Source of the DNA: an uncultured Prochlorococcus sp.
GTDB lineage: Bacteria; Cyanobacteriota; Cyanobacteriia; PCC-6307; Cyanobiaceae
DNA: 60,097 bases
Assembly (NCBI GenBank): GCA_902623195.1
Contig: CACNSV010000005.1
Coordinates: forward strand, 1-60,097
Direction: 5' to 3'
Under the pieces are notes generated by a model. It saw only the letters and a program-made list of their open reading frames with translations. It did no database searches and was not told where the DNA came from. Shown piece after piece: positions 8,996-18,296 of this stretch. Within the stretch, counting starts at the first letter, position 1. Each line of letters begins with the position of its first letter. Both the position numbers and the translations under genes were made by a program.

Positions 8996-10942
8996 TCAGA
9001 TCAAATTTTCTCGTTTAATTTGTTTTTTATACATTTCTTCTATTTGAGTTTCATATAATTTTTCAATTTCTTTTCTTTTTTGTTTTAAGGTTTGCGTGAG
9101 TAAAGAATTTTCAATAGTAAATGGAGATATAAATAAACAATCTATTATTTGTTCTTCTGATCTAGATCCCACTCTATTTTTAAGTAATTTATTTATTTTA
9201 GATTTATAAAATTTACTAATCTCTTTATTTTGATTTATTTTTATTAAATCATTCTCAGAAAATTTAGATTCAATTAAATCAATATTAGGAACAACAAGAG
9301 CGGATAAATTTTTCTTGTCTTGACCAACTAGTTGTACTTGAGAAATAAATTCAGAACTTAGAATTTTAGCCTCTAGAGGATTTGGCTCTATATTCTCACC
9401 ACTTGAAAGAACAATAGTATCTTTTGATCTACCAGTAATGATTAATGAGCCATTTGGTATTAAGAATCCAAGATCACCAGTATCAAACCATCCATCTATT
9501 GATAAAACCTTCAGAGAAGAAGAAGCATCATTAAGATAACCTCCCATAACTTGTGGACCTCTAGCAAATATTTTTCCAGTTTCTTTAAATCTTAAAATTG
9601 AATTATTTTCTCCAACTATTTTTATTTCCGTTGATGGCAATGGCTGCCCAGAACTTCCCCTAACATTACACCAAGTTCTCCTACAAGTTAAAACAGGGCT
9701 TGTTTCAGTTAAGCCGTAACCAACTAAAACATCAATACCCAATGCTTCAAAAAACAAATCAACATGCTCAGGTAATGCACCCCCACCGTTAATTGGAAAT
9801 TTTAATTTGTCGCCGCATAATTGTTTTTTGAGATTTGGCCAAAGAAATATTGAAGATAATTTATGAACAGGGAAACAAGAAAAAATTAGAAACAAGGCTT
9901 TAATTTTGTCAATTATGCTTGAATGATCTACTTGTAAGTTCCTAAATTTACGTAAGTTCTTTTTAAATTTAGAACTATTTATTAATAAATTCTTAATTAA
10001 ATTTTGTTTGGTCTTAGGCATCTTTTTTAAAGCCAGAAAAAAGCCATCATATATAGCCTCCCAAAGCCTTGGAACAGTTGCCATTATGGTTGGTTTTATT
10101 TGTTTAATATCATCTTTCAAATATTTTGGTAAAGTATAGAATTGAGAACAGCCACATGATAAAAAAAAGTATTCAGCACTCCTTTCGTAAGAATGCCAAA
10201 TAGGTAAAACACTTAAGACAGAAGATCCTGGTTTTGGGTCAGCAATACAAGCTAAATTTATTACTTGATGTAATAAATTTGAATGTGTTAAAGGAACTCC
10301 TTTAGGCTTACCAGTAGTGCCAGAAGTATAAAGTATTGTTGCAACATCATTAATACTACATTTATCAACTTCTGCTTTATAATCACCTGAGCTTATTTTA
10401 TTTCCAAATCTTAAAAATTCCTCCCAAGATAAAATTCCATTATCTGAAAAATCCTCGAAGTTAATAATAAACTTTAAATCCTTCAGTAGTTTTTCTTTAT
10501 TCTCTAATTTTTCCCAAATTAAATTTGATTGAATAATCAAACCTACAGATTTTGAGTGCTTAATAATATAATCCAATTCAACTGATGGAGAATTAATTCC
10601 TCTTACCGCATCAATAGCGGATAATCTCATAATTGCTTGATCAGCGATTAACCACCTTGGAGAATTTTCTGAAATAATAGTTACTACTTCTCCTTTCCTT
10701 AATCCAATGTTAAAGAAAGCATGAGAAGCTTTTGTTATTAATTGGTCTAATTCTGAATAAGAAAATTCTTCTTTTTTTTTGCCCCTTAAATCTTTAACAG
10801 CCAATAAACCTCCATATCTATTTTTTAAAGATTTCCATATCTGATCAAGATGATTTAAATTTTGAACAAAATCTCTCTCTTTTAATCTTTTTACTTCTTT
10901 TGAAGACAACTTTGGGGAAGTCAAATAAGCTAATTTTTTCAT
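8996..10942 (-). CDS. long-chain acyl-CoA/acyl-ACP synthetase-like enzyme
   Basis: An ANL-superfamily adenylate-forming enzyme of 648 residues. The ATP-binding P-loop LYTSGTTGKPKGVPLTHSN is at about residues 205-223, followed by VGYGLTETSP, GWFDTGDLGF and TGRSKDTIVLSSGENIEP. These are features of long-chain fatty-acid:CoA ligases; cyanobacterial homologues act as acyl-ACP synthetases (Aas) that recycle free fatty acids. The substrate specificity is inferred from that family. It lies 27 bp downstream of lipB. Confidence 0.88.
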   Translation of the reverse strand: MKKLAYLTSPKLSSKEVKRLKERDFVQNLNHLDQIWKSLKNRYGGLLAVKDLRGKKKEEFSYSELDQLITKASHAFFNIGLRKGEVVTIISENSPRWLIADQAIMRLSAIDAVRGINSPSVELDYIIKHSKSVGLIIQSNLIWEKLENKEKLLKDLKFIINFEDFSDNGILSWEEFLRFGNKISSGDYKAEVDKCSINDVATILYTSGTTGKPKGVPLTHSNLLHQVINLACIADPKPGSSVLSVLPIWHSYERSAEYFFLSCGCSQFYTLPKYLKDDIKQIKPTIMATVPRLWEAIYDGFFLALKKMPKTKQNLIKNLLINSSKFKKNLRKFRNLQVDHSSIIDKIKALFLIFSCFPVHKLSSIFLWPNLKKQLCGDKLKFPINGGGALPEHVDLFFEALGIDVLVGYGLTETSPVLTCRRTWCNVRGSSGQPLPSTEIKIVGENNSILRFKETGKIFARGPQVMGGYLNDASSSLKVLSIDGWFDTGDLGFLIPNGSLIITGRSKDTIVLSSGENIEPNPLEAKILSSEFISQVQLVGQDKKNLSALVVPNIDLIESKFSENDLIKINQNKEISKFYKSKINKLLKNRVGSRSEEQIIDCLFISPFTIENSLLTQTLKQKRKEIEKLYETQIEEMYKKQIKRENLI

Positions 10943-10969
10943 ATTTTTTATTAAAATTATTTATTTATA

Positions 10970-11617
10970 TTATTCTGATATAAATTTAAAATTAAATTCC
11001 TCCTTAATAATATTTTTAACAATATCCTTAACATCAATCATCCTTACATAAGGATTAAAATCACTAATTTTTGTCATTAAGCAATCTTTAATTCCGCAGG
11101 GAATAATACTTTCAAAATGATTTAAATTACAGTTTACATTTAAAGAAAATCCATGAATAGTGATCCATCTTTTGCATCCAATACCAATTGAAGCAATTTT
11201 TTTGTTACCACACCAAACCCCAGTAAAACCTTTCTTTCTTGAACTATCAATATTAAATTGATGGAGGATTTTTATAATAATTTCTTCTATTTTTCTTAGA
11301 TACCAATTTAAATCCTTTTTATAGTTATTAAGATCAAGTACCAAATAAACCACCAATTGGCCTGGCATATGGCAAGTTACTTCTCCTCCTCTATTAATTT
11401 CAAATATATCAACATTTTTGTCTAGTGAAGGTAAAAGATTATTCTTGTCTCCACCTCTTCCAATGGTATAACAAAGATTATGTTCTCCAATCCATACAAA
11501 TTGTGTCTTAGATTTACCAGTTATAAGAGATTTTTGATATTTCTCTTGTAATTTAAGAACCTTTTCAAAATATAAAATTTTATTAGGTTGTTTAAGTATA
11601 GATGTCCTAAGAAGCAT
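10970..11617 (-). CDS. lipB: octanoyltransferase LipB
   Basis: Transfers octanoyl from octanoyl-ACP to lipoyl domains such as that of PdhC, also encoded here. The 215-residue protein has [15 protein letters not shown], the conserved Lys in KIASIGIG, and the catalytic Cys in IIPCGI. An ATG at 11617 is followed by a typical LipB N terminus. It heads the minus-strand run lipB, acyl synthetase, YlqD, and is divergent from hpf with 47 bp between the starts. Confidence 0.95.
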   Translation of the reverse strand: MLLRTSILKQPNKILYFEKVLKLQEKYQKSLITGKSKTQFVWIGEHNLCYTIGRGGDKNNLLPSLDKNVDIFEINRGGEVTCHMPGQLVVYLVLDLNNYKKDLNWYLRKIEEIIIKILHQFNIDSSRKKGFTGVWCGNKKIASIGIGCKRWITIHGFSLNVNCNLNHFESIIPCGIKDCLMTKISDFNPYVRMIDVKDIVKNIIKEEFNFKFISE

Positions 11618-11664
11618 ATTTATGTAAATTAAAAAGGAGAGATAGCAAAATTTAAAAATTTATT

Positions 11665-12249
11665 ATGAAAATCTTAATTCATGGAAAAAACATTGAACTG
11701 ACTGGCGCACTTAAAGAATACACTGAGTCAAAAATTACTAAAGCTACCCATCATTATAAAGATATCGTCAAAGAAGCAGATATACATCTTTCGATCGAAA
11801 AAAATCCAAGAGTATCTTTTCAAAGTGCAGAAGTAACTATTTTTGCGAATGGAATAATAATAAGGGCAGAAGAAAAATCAGATAACTTATATTCAAGTAT
11901 AGATTTGGTATCTAATAAACTTTGCAGAAAGCTTAGAAAATACAAAGAAAGAACAATTAATAGTAATCACAAAGAAACAATTCAATTAAAAAATTCGAGT
12001 TTAGATGATACTTCAACTATCGCTGCTGAAACTACTGATTTTTTAAAAGAAGGGTTAAAAGGAAGCTTACCTGAACCATCTATTAAAAATAAATATTTTG
12101 AAATGGAACCGATATCAATATCTGAAGCTAGAAGACAACTTGATTTTATTGATCATGATTTTTATTTTTTCCGAAATAAAAAAAATAATGAACTACAAGT
12201 TATATATAAAAGAAATCATGGAGGATATGGACTAATTCAACCAAAATAA
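11665..12249 (+). CDS. hpf: ribosome hibernation promoting factor, long form (LrtA/RaiA)
   Basis: A long-form hibernation factor of 194 residues. The N-terminal S30AE domain (MKILIHGKNIELTGALKEYT to about residue 100) binds the 30S decoding region; the C-terminal dimerisation domain (MEPISISEARRQLDFIDHDF) drives 100S ribosome formation. Cyanobacterial homologues are known as light-repressed LrtA. It leads the closely packed series hpf-deoC-recO, with 4-bp and 3-bp gaps. Confidence 0.93.
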   Translation: MKILIHGKNIELTGALKEYTESKITKATHHYKDIVKEADIHLSIEKNPRVSFQSAEVTIFANGIIIRAEEKSDNLYSSIDLVSNKLCRKLRKYKERTINSNHKETIQLKNSSLDDTSTIAAETTDFLKEGLKGSLPEPSIKNKYFEMEPISISEARRQLDFIDHDFYFFRNKKNNELQVIYKRNHGGYGLIQPK

Positions 12250-12253
12250 TTAA

Positions 12254-12913
12254 ATGAGCTCAAATAAAGATTATGAATTTAATAAAAAGATTCACTCAAT
12301 TCTTTTAAATCCTTACTTATCAAAAGAATCTTTTGAACAAAATATAAATCTAATTAAAAAATATAATATTAAAAATATAACAACTTCATTAAATTTCCTA
12401 CCTAACGTAAAAGATAATTTTCTATCATCAGATATAAAAATAACTACATTAATCTCTTATCCATTTGGGGATTTACCAAATAATTTTGTGCAAGAATTAA
12501 TTCATTATGCAAAGGATGCTGGATCAGAAGCGATAGAATATGTACCAAAATTCTTTACTTTATCAAATAACAAAGATGATGAATTCGCAAGAGACATTGA
12601 AAATGTATCAAAATTAGATTTACCAATTACTTTGATTTTTAATAAAAAAAAGCTAAGTAACGAAATCTTTACTCAAGCAATAAATATTTCTCTTGAACTA
12701 GGCATAGAGAATTTTCAATTTGGAGATGGTTTTGGTCAATATTTAGGAGTTAATGAGATCAAAGAAATAATGCATTTATTAGGCAAAAATAATTTTATTA
12801 AAATAGTGGGAGGGATAAAAACAATCGCAAATGTAAAAGATACTTTAGAAGCAGGAGCTGATTGTGTTGGAACATCTTACTATCATGATATTTTCCAAGA
12901 ATTAAAAAATTAA
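12254..12913 (+). CDS. deoC: DeoC-like aldolase-fold protein
   Basis: A 219-residue TIM-barrel protein of the DeoC/deoxyribose-phosphate aldolase family. The C-terminal IKIVGGIKT...AGADCVGTS pattern matches the DeoC phosphate-binding end. The region that should hold the Schiff-base lysine (usually DFIKTSTG) reads NFQFGDGFG, so the catalytic Lys seems absent, and the usual Asp after the first half reads IEYV. The classical aldolase activity is therefore doubtful. It is tightly packed between hpf and recO. Confidence 0.75.
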   Translation: MSSNKDYEFNKKIHSILLNPYLSKESFEQNINLIKKYNIKNITTSLNFLPNVKDNFLSSDIKITTLISYPFGDLPNNFVQELIHYAKDAGSEAIEYVPKFFTLSNNKDDEFARDIENVSKLDLPITLIFNKKKLSNEIFTQAINISLELGIENFQFGDGFGQYLGVNEIKEIMHLLGKNNFIKIVGGIKTIANVKDTLEAGADCVGTSYYHDIFQELKN

Positions 12914-12916
12914 TCA

Positions 12917-13696
12917 ATGTCAAATGAAAAAAGATTAAAAGTATTATGTATTAAAGCTACACCTCTTGGTGAAAATGATCGTTTAATAACTGTATTATCT
13001 GAAGAGCAAGGATTAAGCCGATTTGCGGTGCCTGGAGCCAGGAAACCTAAAAGCAGTTTAGCCTCAGCGACCCCTTTAACATTTTTGGAAATTCAAATAT
13101 TTGGTAAAAAAAATCTTAAAACTATACGTCAATTAAAAATCATAAAAAGTTATAGCGGATTGGGAAAAAGTATTGAATGCTTAGCAGCAGCTCAAGCAAT
13201 TACAGAATTAACTTTTCTTTTAATAGGAAACGAGGACACTCAAAATAATTATCTTTCTACAGTTCTTGCACATTTAGATCGTTTATGTGAATACAAAGCT
13301 TTAGCAGAAAGCGACCTTAAAATACTGGCTATGAGCATTCAATCACTTATGCATCTTTTAGCAATTGGTGGATTAAGTTTACCCTTACATTACTGCTGCC
13401 TAAGTAGTAAACCAATTCAGCCTCCTATTGGCAATTGGGATTGGACATGTTTTTTTATTCCTAGTGAAGGCTTTTCAATTGTCGAAGATTCAAGAAGTTT
13501 AATAAATCTTAATGCATCAGAAATTGCATTAATGCAAAGACTTCTTTTCCCAGATTTACCTATAAAATCAAATGGAGAATTATTAGGTCCAAAAGAAGTA
13601 TGGAAAAAAATACTAAAAATATTTTCCATTTGGATTCCAGCTCAATTAGGAAAAGAAATATCATCATTAAAAATTTTGAGTGAATTTTATAGATAA
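12917..13696 (+). CDS. recO: DNA repair protein RecO
   Basis: A recombination mediator that helps load RecA onto single-stranded DNA in the RecFOR pathway. The 259-residue protein has the N-terminal OB-fold pattern (LCIKATPLGENDRLITVLSEE), PGARKPKSSLASATPL, and the central helical region with YCCLS. The length is typical. It begins 3 bp after deoC, so translation is probably coupled. Confidence 0.92.
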   Translation: MSNEKRLKVLCIKATPLGENDRLITVLSEEQGLSRFAVPGARKPKSSLASATPLTFLEIQIFGKKNLKTIRQLKIIKSYSGLGKSIECLAAAQAITELTFLLIGNEDTQNNYLSTVLAHLDRLCEYKALAESDLKILAMSIQSLMHLLAIGGLSLPLHYCCLSSKPIQPPIGNWDWTCFFIPSEGFSIVEDSRSLINLNASEIALMQRLLFPDLPIKSNGELLGPKEVWKKILKIFSIWIPAQLGKEISSLKILSEFYR

Positions 13697-13766
13697 ATAT
13701 TTCTTTAATAAAATTTCTAGGCTTTCTCTCAAACTGTATATTAAATAAATAAATAAATATATTCTT

Positions 13767-14924
13767 GTGGTTAGCATAGCTTGGCTTGGAAAGAAATCTC
13801 CATTCTGCGGGAATGTTAGTTATGGAAATTTAATTACTGAACATTTAAAAAAAAGAGGACATAAAGTAAGTTTTATTCATTTTGATAATCATTTACTAAA
13901 CAATAAATCTGAATCACTTTTTCTAGCCAATGAACCAGAGGTAAGTCTCCCTTATTTAATAAAATCGCAAGTCTATACTATACCCTCTCCAAGAGCAGAA
14001 AAGGAATTAAAAGTTTCTCTTGAAAAACTTAAGCCAGATATAGTGCATGCCAGCCTAACATTATCTCCATTAGATTTTAGATTACCTGAGATTTGCCAAC
14101 AACTGAATGTTCCCTTAGTTGCAACATTTCATCCAGCATTCGATTCAAAAATAAGAAATCTGACTGCGAGTGCTCAACAATTAACGTATCAATTATATGC
14201 ACCTAGTCTTGCTAAATTTCATAAAGTAATAGTTTTCTCTCAGGATCAAAAAGATGTTTTAGCAAAACTGGGTGTTAGCAAGGATAAACAAATAATTATT
14301 CCAAATGGAGTTGACCAAAATATTTGGAAACCCGCTAATAAATTGAATAAAAACCATTCATTCATTAGAGAAAAAGTCGGGGGTAAAAGAATTTTTCTTT
14401 ATATGGGAAGAATTGCTAATGAAAAAAATATAGAAGCACTTTTAAAAGCATGGCGCCAAACAAAAAGCAAAAATTGTTTACTTCTAATGGTGGGAGACGG
14501 ACCCATGAAGCCATCTCTAGAGCATAATTTTTCAGATTTAGAAAAAGAGAATTTAATATGGTGGGGAGAAGAATCCAATCTTGAAACAAGAGTAGCAATT
14601 ATGCAAATTGCTGAGGTCTTTTTTTTACCTAGTTTAGTTGAGGGATTATCATTATCCCTACTAGAAGCAATGTCTACGGGTACCGCATGCGTTGCGACCG
14701 ATGCAGGAGCTGATGGTGAAGTTTTAGATGATGGAGCTGGAATAATAATTTCTACTGATGATGTAACAACTCAATTAAAAACAATGATTCCAATTTTGCA
14801 AGATCATCCGGATTTTACAAAAATTTTGGGAATTAAAGCGAGAGAACGAGTTATTGCAAGGTATACAATTGAAGAAAATATAGATCGTCTTGAAAAAGTT
14901 TATTTACAAATTAAAGAAAATTAA
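13767..14924 (+). CDS. GT4-family glycosyltransferase
   Basis: A GT-B fold glycosyltransferase of 385 residues. The N-terminal acceptor domain is followed by a C-terminal family 4 domain with LYMGRIANEKNIEALLKAW, VGDGP, and the EGLSLSLLEAMSTGTACVAT nucleotide-sugar site. The start is GTG at 13767. Cyanobacterial homologues include sulfolipid synthase SqdX and related lipid glycosyltransferases; a membrane-lipid role is possible but not shown. It lies 70 bp downstream of recO. Confidence 0.8.
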   Translation: MVSIAWLGKKSPFCGNVSYGNLITEHLKKRGHKVSFIHFDNHLLNNKSESLFLANEPEVSLPYLIKSQVYTIPSPRAEKELKVSLEKLKPDIVHASLTLSPLDFRLPEICQQLNVPLVATFHPAFDSKIRNLTASAQQLTYQLYAPSLAKFHKVIVFSQDQKDVLAKLGVSKDKQIIIPNGVDQNIWKPANKLNKNHSFIREKVGGKRIFLYMGRIANEKNIEALLKAWRQTKSKNCLLLMVGDGPMKPSLEHNFSDLEKENLIWWGEESNLETRVAIMQIAEVFFLPSLVEGLSLSLLEAMSTGTACVATDAGADGEVLDDGAGIIISTDDVTTQLKTMIPILQDHPDFTKILGIKARERVIARYTIEENIDRLEKVYLQIKEN

Positions 14925-14928
14925 ATTT

Positions 14929-15741
14929 TCATTTAAATTCTTTGCTCTTATTCATCGCACCTATTATTGATTCGATCAAAGCTGATCTCAAACCATTTTT
15001 TTCAAGAATTCGTAATGCAGCAATTGTTGTACCTGCAGGAGAAGTTACCATATTTTTTAATTCCGAAGGACTTACATTTAAATCTTTCATCATTGAAACA
15101 GTTCCATAGATCATATCTATAACCAACTCCTCAGATAATTTTTTTGTTAATCCACCACTTAATCCACCATCTCCTAAGGCCTCAATTATTAGAGCTATTA
15201 TTGCTGGTGAAGAAGAAGTAAGAGCTAAAAATATATCAAGATAATTCTCAGAAAATTCAAAAACTTTACCTGAATTTTCAAATATATTTTTGATAAAATT
15301 TCTATTTTTATCATCAATATCATTGTTCCATGCGATTCCTGTTAGACCTTGTCCAATAGTTATAGGTATATTTGTTACAGCCCTAATACAATTATGTTTT
15401 GGGAAAATAGTTTCTAAAGTTTTCAAGGAAACACCTGCTAGGATAGATATCAAAAAATATTTATTAGTTTCATTAAAATTTATTTCTTTTATATTTTTTA
15501 ATTGCTGTGGCTTAACAGCTAATAGTTTTATTGGACAATGCCAAACCAAATTTGCTTCAGATGATTTTAAATGATAAATATTTATTTTATATTTATAATT
15601 TATTTTTATATTTTCAAAACTTTCTTTTGAGTTTACTAAACAAATTATTTCTTCTGGCTGTAAAACATTTTGTTCTAACAATGGAGTAATTATAGCTTTT
15701 GCAATATTGCCAAAACCTATTACACCTAGCTTAGGAGCCAC
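14929..15741 (-). CDS. proC: pyrroline-5-carboxylate reductase
   Basis: Catalyses the last step of proline synthesis, NAD(P)H-dependent reduction of pyrroline-5-carboxylate. The 270-residue protein has an N-terminal Rossmann motif LGVIGFGNIA and the C-terminal family signature (LTSSSPAIIALIIEALGDGG and MVTSPAGTTIAALRILE). It is the last gene of the minus-strand run der-ecfT-pipX-pipY-sepF-proC, 3 bp after sepF, and converges with the glycosyltransferase with 4 bp between. Confidence 0.96.
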   Translation of the reverse strand: MAPKLGVIGFGNIAKAIITPLLEQNVLQPEEIICLVNSKESFENIKINYKYKINIYHLKSSEANLVWHCPIKLLAVKPQQLKNIKEINFNETNKYFLISILAGVSLKTLETIFPKHNCIRAVTNIPITIGQGLTGIAWNNDIDDKNRNFIKNIFENSGKVFEFSENYLDIFLALTSSSPAIIALIIEALGDGGLSGGLTKKLSEELVIDMIYGTVSMMKDLNVSPSELKNMVTSPAGTTIAALRILEKNGLRSALIESIIGAMNKSKEFK

Positions 15742-15744
15742 GAT

Positions 15745-16317
15745 TTAAGAATAGGCGGATAACTTTGAATCTCCCCATGCTGGCTGAGGAGCAGAATTAG
15801 AATTCAGTCCGAAAGATGGAATGTCTTCATTAGTAATATGTGAGGGAGACGCCTCAACGGGGAAAGAACTTGTAACATTTACACAGCTGGGAGTAAATAA
15901 AAATATACTTTCCCCTATTCTTTCTTGATGACCGTCCATTGCATATGTTCCTCCTGCAACAAAATCAACAGCTCTTTGAGCTTGATCAGGGTCCATCATT
16001 GTCAAATTTAAAATAATTGTTTTTCTCTCTCTCAACGCTTGAATGACTTGGGGCATTTCGTCAAAACTTTTTGGCTCTAGAAGATTTACCTCTGAAGATG
16101 TATTTGTAATGCCTGGCATCCCAATAACTTTTGATGATTTATTATTCATAAAATCAAAAGGATTAGAACCTGATAATGAACTTGAATTTCTAGTATTAAT
16201 TCTGCGATCATTTATTGAATTGAAATCATTTTCCGATTCATAATCAAGTTCATCGAAATCATCATCCAAGTAATCATCACCAGCGACAACAGCCTTTAAT
16301 CGAGAAATTAGTGACAC
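15745..16317 (-). CDS. sepF: cell division protein SepF
   Basis: SepF binds FtsZ and tethers it to the membrane. The 190-residue protein has a low-complexity acidic N terminus and a C-terminal SepF domain (about residues 85-170) with [32 protein letters not shown] and [10 protein letters not shown]. This is the cyanobacterial Ftn/SepF form. It is placed between pipY and proC, as commonly found next to yggS-family genes. Confidence 0.93.
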   Translation of the reverse strand: MSLISRLKAVVAGDDYLDDDFDELDYESENDFNSINDRRINTRNSSSLSGSNPFDFMNNKSSKVIGMPGITNTSSEVNLLEPKSFDEMPQVIQALRERKTIILNLTMMDPDQAQRAVDFVAGGTYAMDGHQERIGESIFLFTPSCVNVTSSFPVEASPSHITNEDIPSFGLNSNSAPQPAWGDSKLSAYS

Positions 16318-16457
16318 CTTTTCAAATCCCCTTAGTGTAAATTTAGAAAACCAAGCAATTAATTCATAAAATTATGAAAACCACCTATACCTAGATAACG
16401 TTAGTTATCAATAACTGCAAGCTTATTATTAATATTTTTATTTATTATTATAAATTA

Positions 16458-17084
16458 CTAACTATTTCTTTTTCCAAAAATTATTGAACCTAATCTTATC
16501 CATGTTGCTCCAGCTTTTATAGCTTCCTCCCAATCATTTGACATACCCATTGAACAATGGGGTAACTCTAATTTATCAGCAATTAATCTACATTTATTAA
16601 ATAGCTCAAAATTTTGTTCTGCATTAAGTCCCTTTGGATTTATAGTCATTAAACCAATTATATGGATTCCTTTTAATTGTTTAATCTGATACCAATTTGA
16701 AATTAATTCTGAATAAGATAAACCAGCTTTTTCTGGATCATGAGCTAATTTTATTTGAATAAAAACTTTTGGCATTTTTTGTAATTCATTTGAAACTTGA
16801 GAAATTTTCAACAATTTCTTAAAAGAATCAACTGAATGTATATAATCAAAATTCTCAACTATTTTGCGGATTTTATTAGTTTGTATTCTTCCTATAAAAT
16901 GCCAACAAAGATTATTACTCCTTTTAAAAACTGGCTTTAGTAAAGCTTCTTGAACCTTGCTCTCGCCAAAATCAATTTGTCCCAATGATTGAATATATTC
17001 AATATCACTAGACTTAAATCCCTTACTTACCGCAAGTAAATTTACACCTTTAGGTAATATTTTTTTAATCTCAATATAATCCAA
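16458..17084 (-). CDS. pipY: PipY, YggS-family PLP homeostasis protein
   Basis: A PLP-binding protein of the YggS/PROSC family (208 residues) that buffers intracellular PLP. The PLP lysine is in LLAVSKGF near residue 20, followed by DFGESKVQEA, WHFIGRIQTNK and the C-terminal SMGMSNDWEEAI. In cyanobacteria it is encoded directly after pipX and called PipY. Here it follows pipX with 13 bp between. Confidence 0.95.
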   Translation of the reverse strand: MDYIEIKKILPKGVNLLAVSKGFKSSDIEYIQSLGQIDFGESKVQEALLKPVFKRSNNLCWHFIGRIQTNKIRKIVENFDYIHSVDSFKKLLKISQVSNELQKMPKVFIQIKLAHDPEKAGLSYSELISNWYQIKQLKGIHIIGLMTINPKGLNAEQNFELFNKCRLIADKLELPHCSMGMSNDWEEAIKAGATWIRLGSIIFGKRNS

Positions 17085-17097
17085 TTTTAGTATCTTT

Positions 17098-17364
17098 TCA
17101 CATGAAAGTTTGCTTAAATAAATTCTCCCATTTTGCTAAATCACTAGATGACTCTCTTCTAACCTTTTGCAAATTCATCTCAGCCTGATTTCTTGCATCT
17201 AAATAGGGTATGACCTCAAATAATATTTCTCTTGGCTTAATAGAAACTAAAAAAAACATTTTTTGTGCGTATAAGGTTGCATAAATATCTTTTCCCTCAT
17301 CAGCAGGAGATACTTGGTACAACATTCCAAATGTCGGATGATTTAGATAACGCTCTGAGCTCAA
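17098..17364 (-). CDS. pipX: PipX, PII-interacting co-activator of NtcA
   Basis: A cyanobacterial regulator, 88 residues, that swaps between the PII signalling protein and the global nitrogen regulator NtcA. The Tudor-like N-terminal domain (ERYLNHPTFGMLYQV to about residue 55) and the two C-terminal helices are complete. It lies 17 bp downstream of the CbiQ/EcfT-like gene and upstream of pipY, so PipX output may be tied to expression of the der-led transcript. Confidence 0.95.
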   Translation of the reverse strand: MSSERYLNHPTFGMLYQVSPADEGKDIYATLYAQKMFFLVSIKPREILFEVIPYLDARNQAEMNLQKVRRESSSDLAKWENLFKQTFM

Positions 17365-17381
17365 TTTAAATCAAATATTAT

Positions 17382-18296
17382 TTATAATGCACCATACTGT
17401 TTCCTTAGAAAAATTGCCAGACATATAAAAAAAATAGATATTAAATTCATGACAAAAGAAGATATTTTTTGCTTCTGAGTGGGTTTAAACCGTTGAATAT
17501 TAATTAGTAAATAACCTTTAGATAAAAGTGATTCAGAACCTTGTTCAATCCGCAATAAAATATTCAAAAAAATTCTTTCTATTAAGCTTAATCCAACATT
17601 AAATGTTTTTTTAAAACCCAAATTTCTATAATTTATTGACCTTATAGAAACTGATTTAAGTATATTTTGGAATTCTTCCTGAACTAAAGGAATAAACCTC
17701 AAAGATAGTAACAGCTGAAATAATACTCTATCAACTGGAATATTAAATTTCTTCAATGGATACATAAACCAACTAATGGCCCAAACAATTTCTTCTTTTA
17801 GAGTTGTAAGTAAAACCAGATTAACACTATGAACAACTGTAAAAATTAATGTTGATGTTTTTATTCCTAATTCAAATGCTTTTCTGGAAATATTATATGG
17901 ACCTAAATTCATAAAACCTACTTTAAAGATGGGAATTTGAATAAAATTCCAACTTATATTTTTTGATAACAAAAAGCCTAACTCATTTGGATCCCTTAAA
18001 GGTATCTCCAATGTTGATAAATTAGAAGTTGCAAATATAGATATTAATCCAATAAATATAGATAAAAAAATTAAAAATGAAATAGATCTCCACCAAACCC
18101 TTATTGGAAGAAAGCTAATAAAAGTGATAAATATTAAAAATAAAACCAGACTAATCCTCCATAAAGGGCCCGCCCATATTGGAGTAATTAAGAATATCAA
18201 TAAAATGATAAATTTTAATCTACTATCTATAATTCTTAACCAGCTTTTATTTCCATCTACGTATTGCCCAAGTGGAAACTTAGTTAGTATATTCAT
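17382..18296 (-). CDS. energy-coupling factor transporter membrane protein (EcfT/CbiQ family)
   Basis: A polytopic membrane protein of 304 residues with four to six predicted hydrophobic helices. The cytoplasmic EcfT/CbiQ coupling segment is present (SWFMYPLKKFNIPVDRV...LSLRFIPLV and later RIEQGSESLLSKGY), which contacts ECF ATPases. The transported vitamin is not evident. Its start shares one base with the der stop at 18296. It sits between der and pipX. Confidence 0.88.
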   Translation of the reverse strand: MNILTKFPLGQYVDGNKSWLRIIDSRLKFIILLIFLITPIWAGPLWRISLVLFLIFITFISFLPIRVWWRSISFLIFLSIFIGLISIFATSNLSTLEIPLRDPNELGFLLSKNISWNFIQIPIFKVGFMNLGPYNISRKAFELGIKTSTLIFTVVHSVNLVLLTTLKEEIVWAISWFMYPLKKFNIPVDRVLFQLLLSLRFIPLVQEEFQNILKSVSIRSINYRNLGFKKTFNVGLSLIERIFLNILLRIEQGSESLLSKGYLLINIQRFKPTQKQKISSFVMNLISIFFICLAIFLRKQYGAL

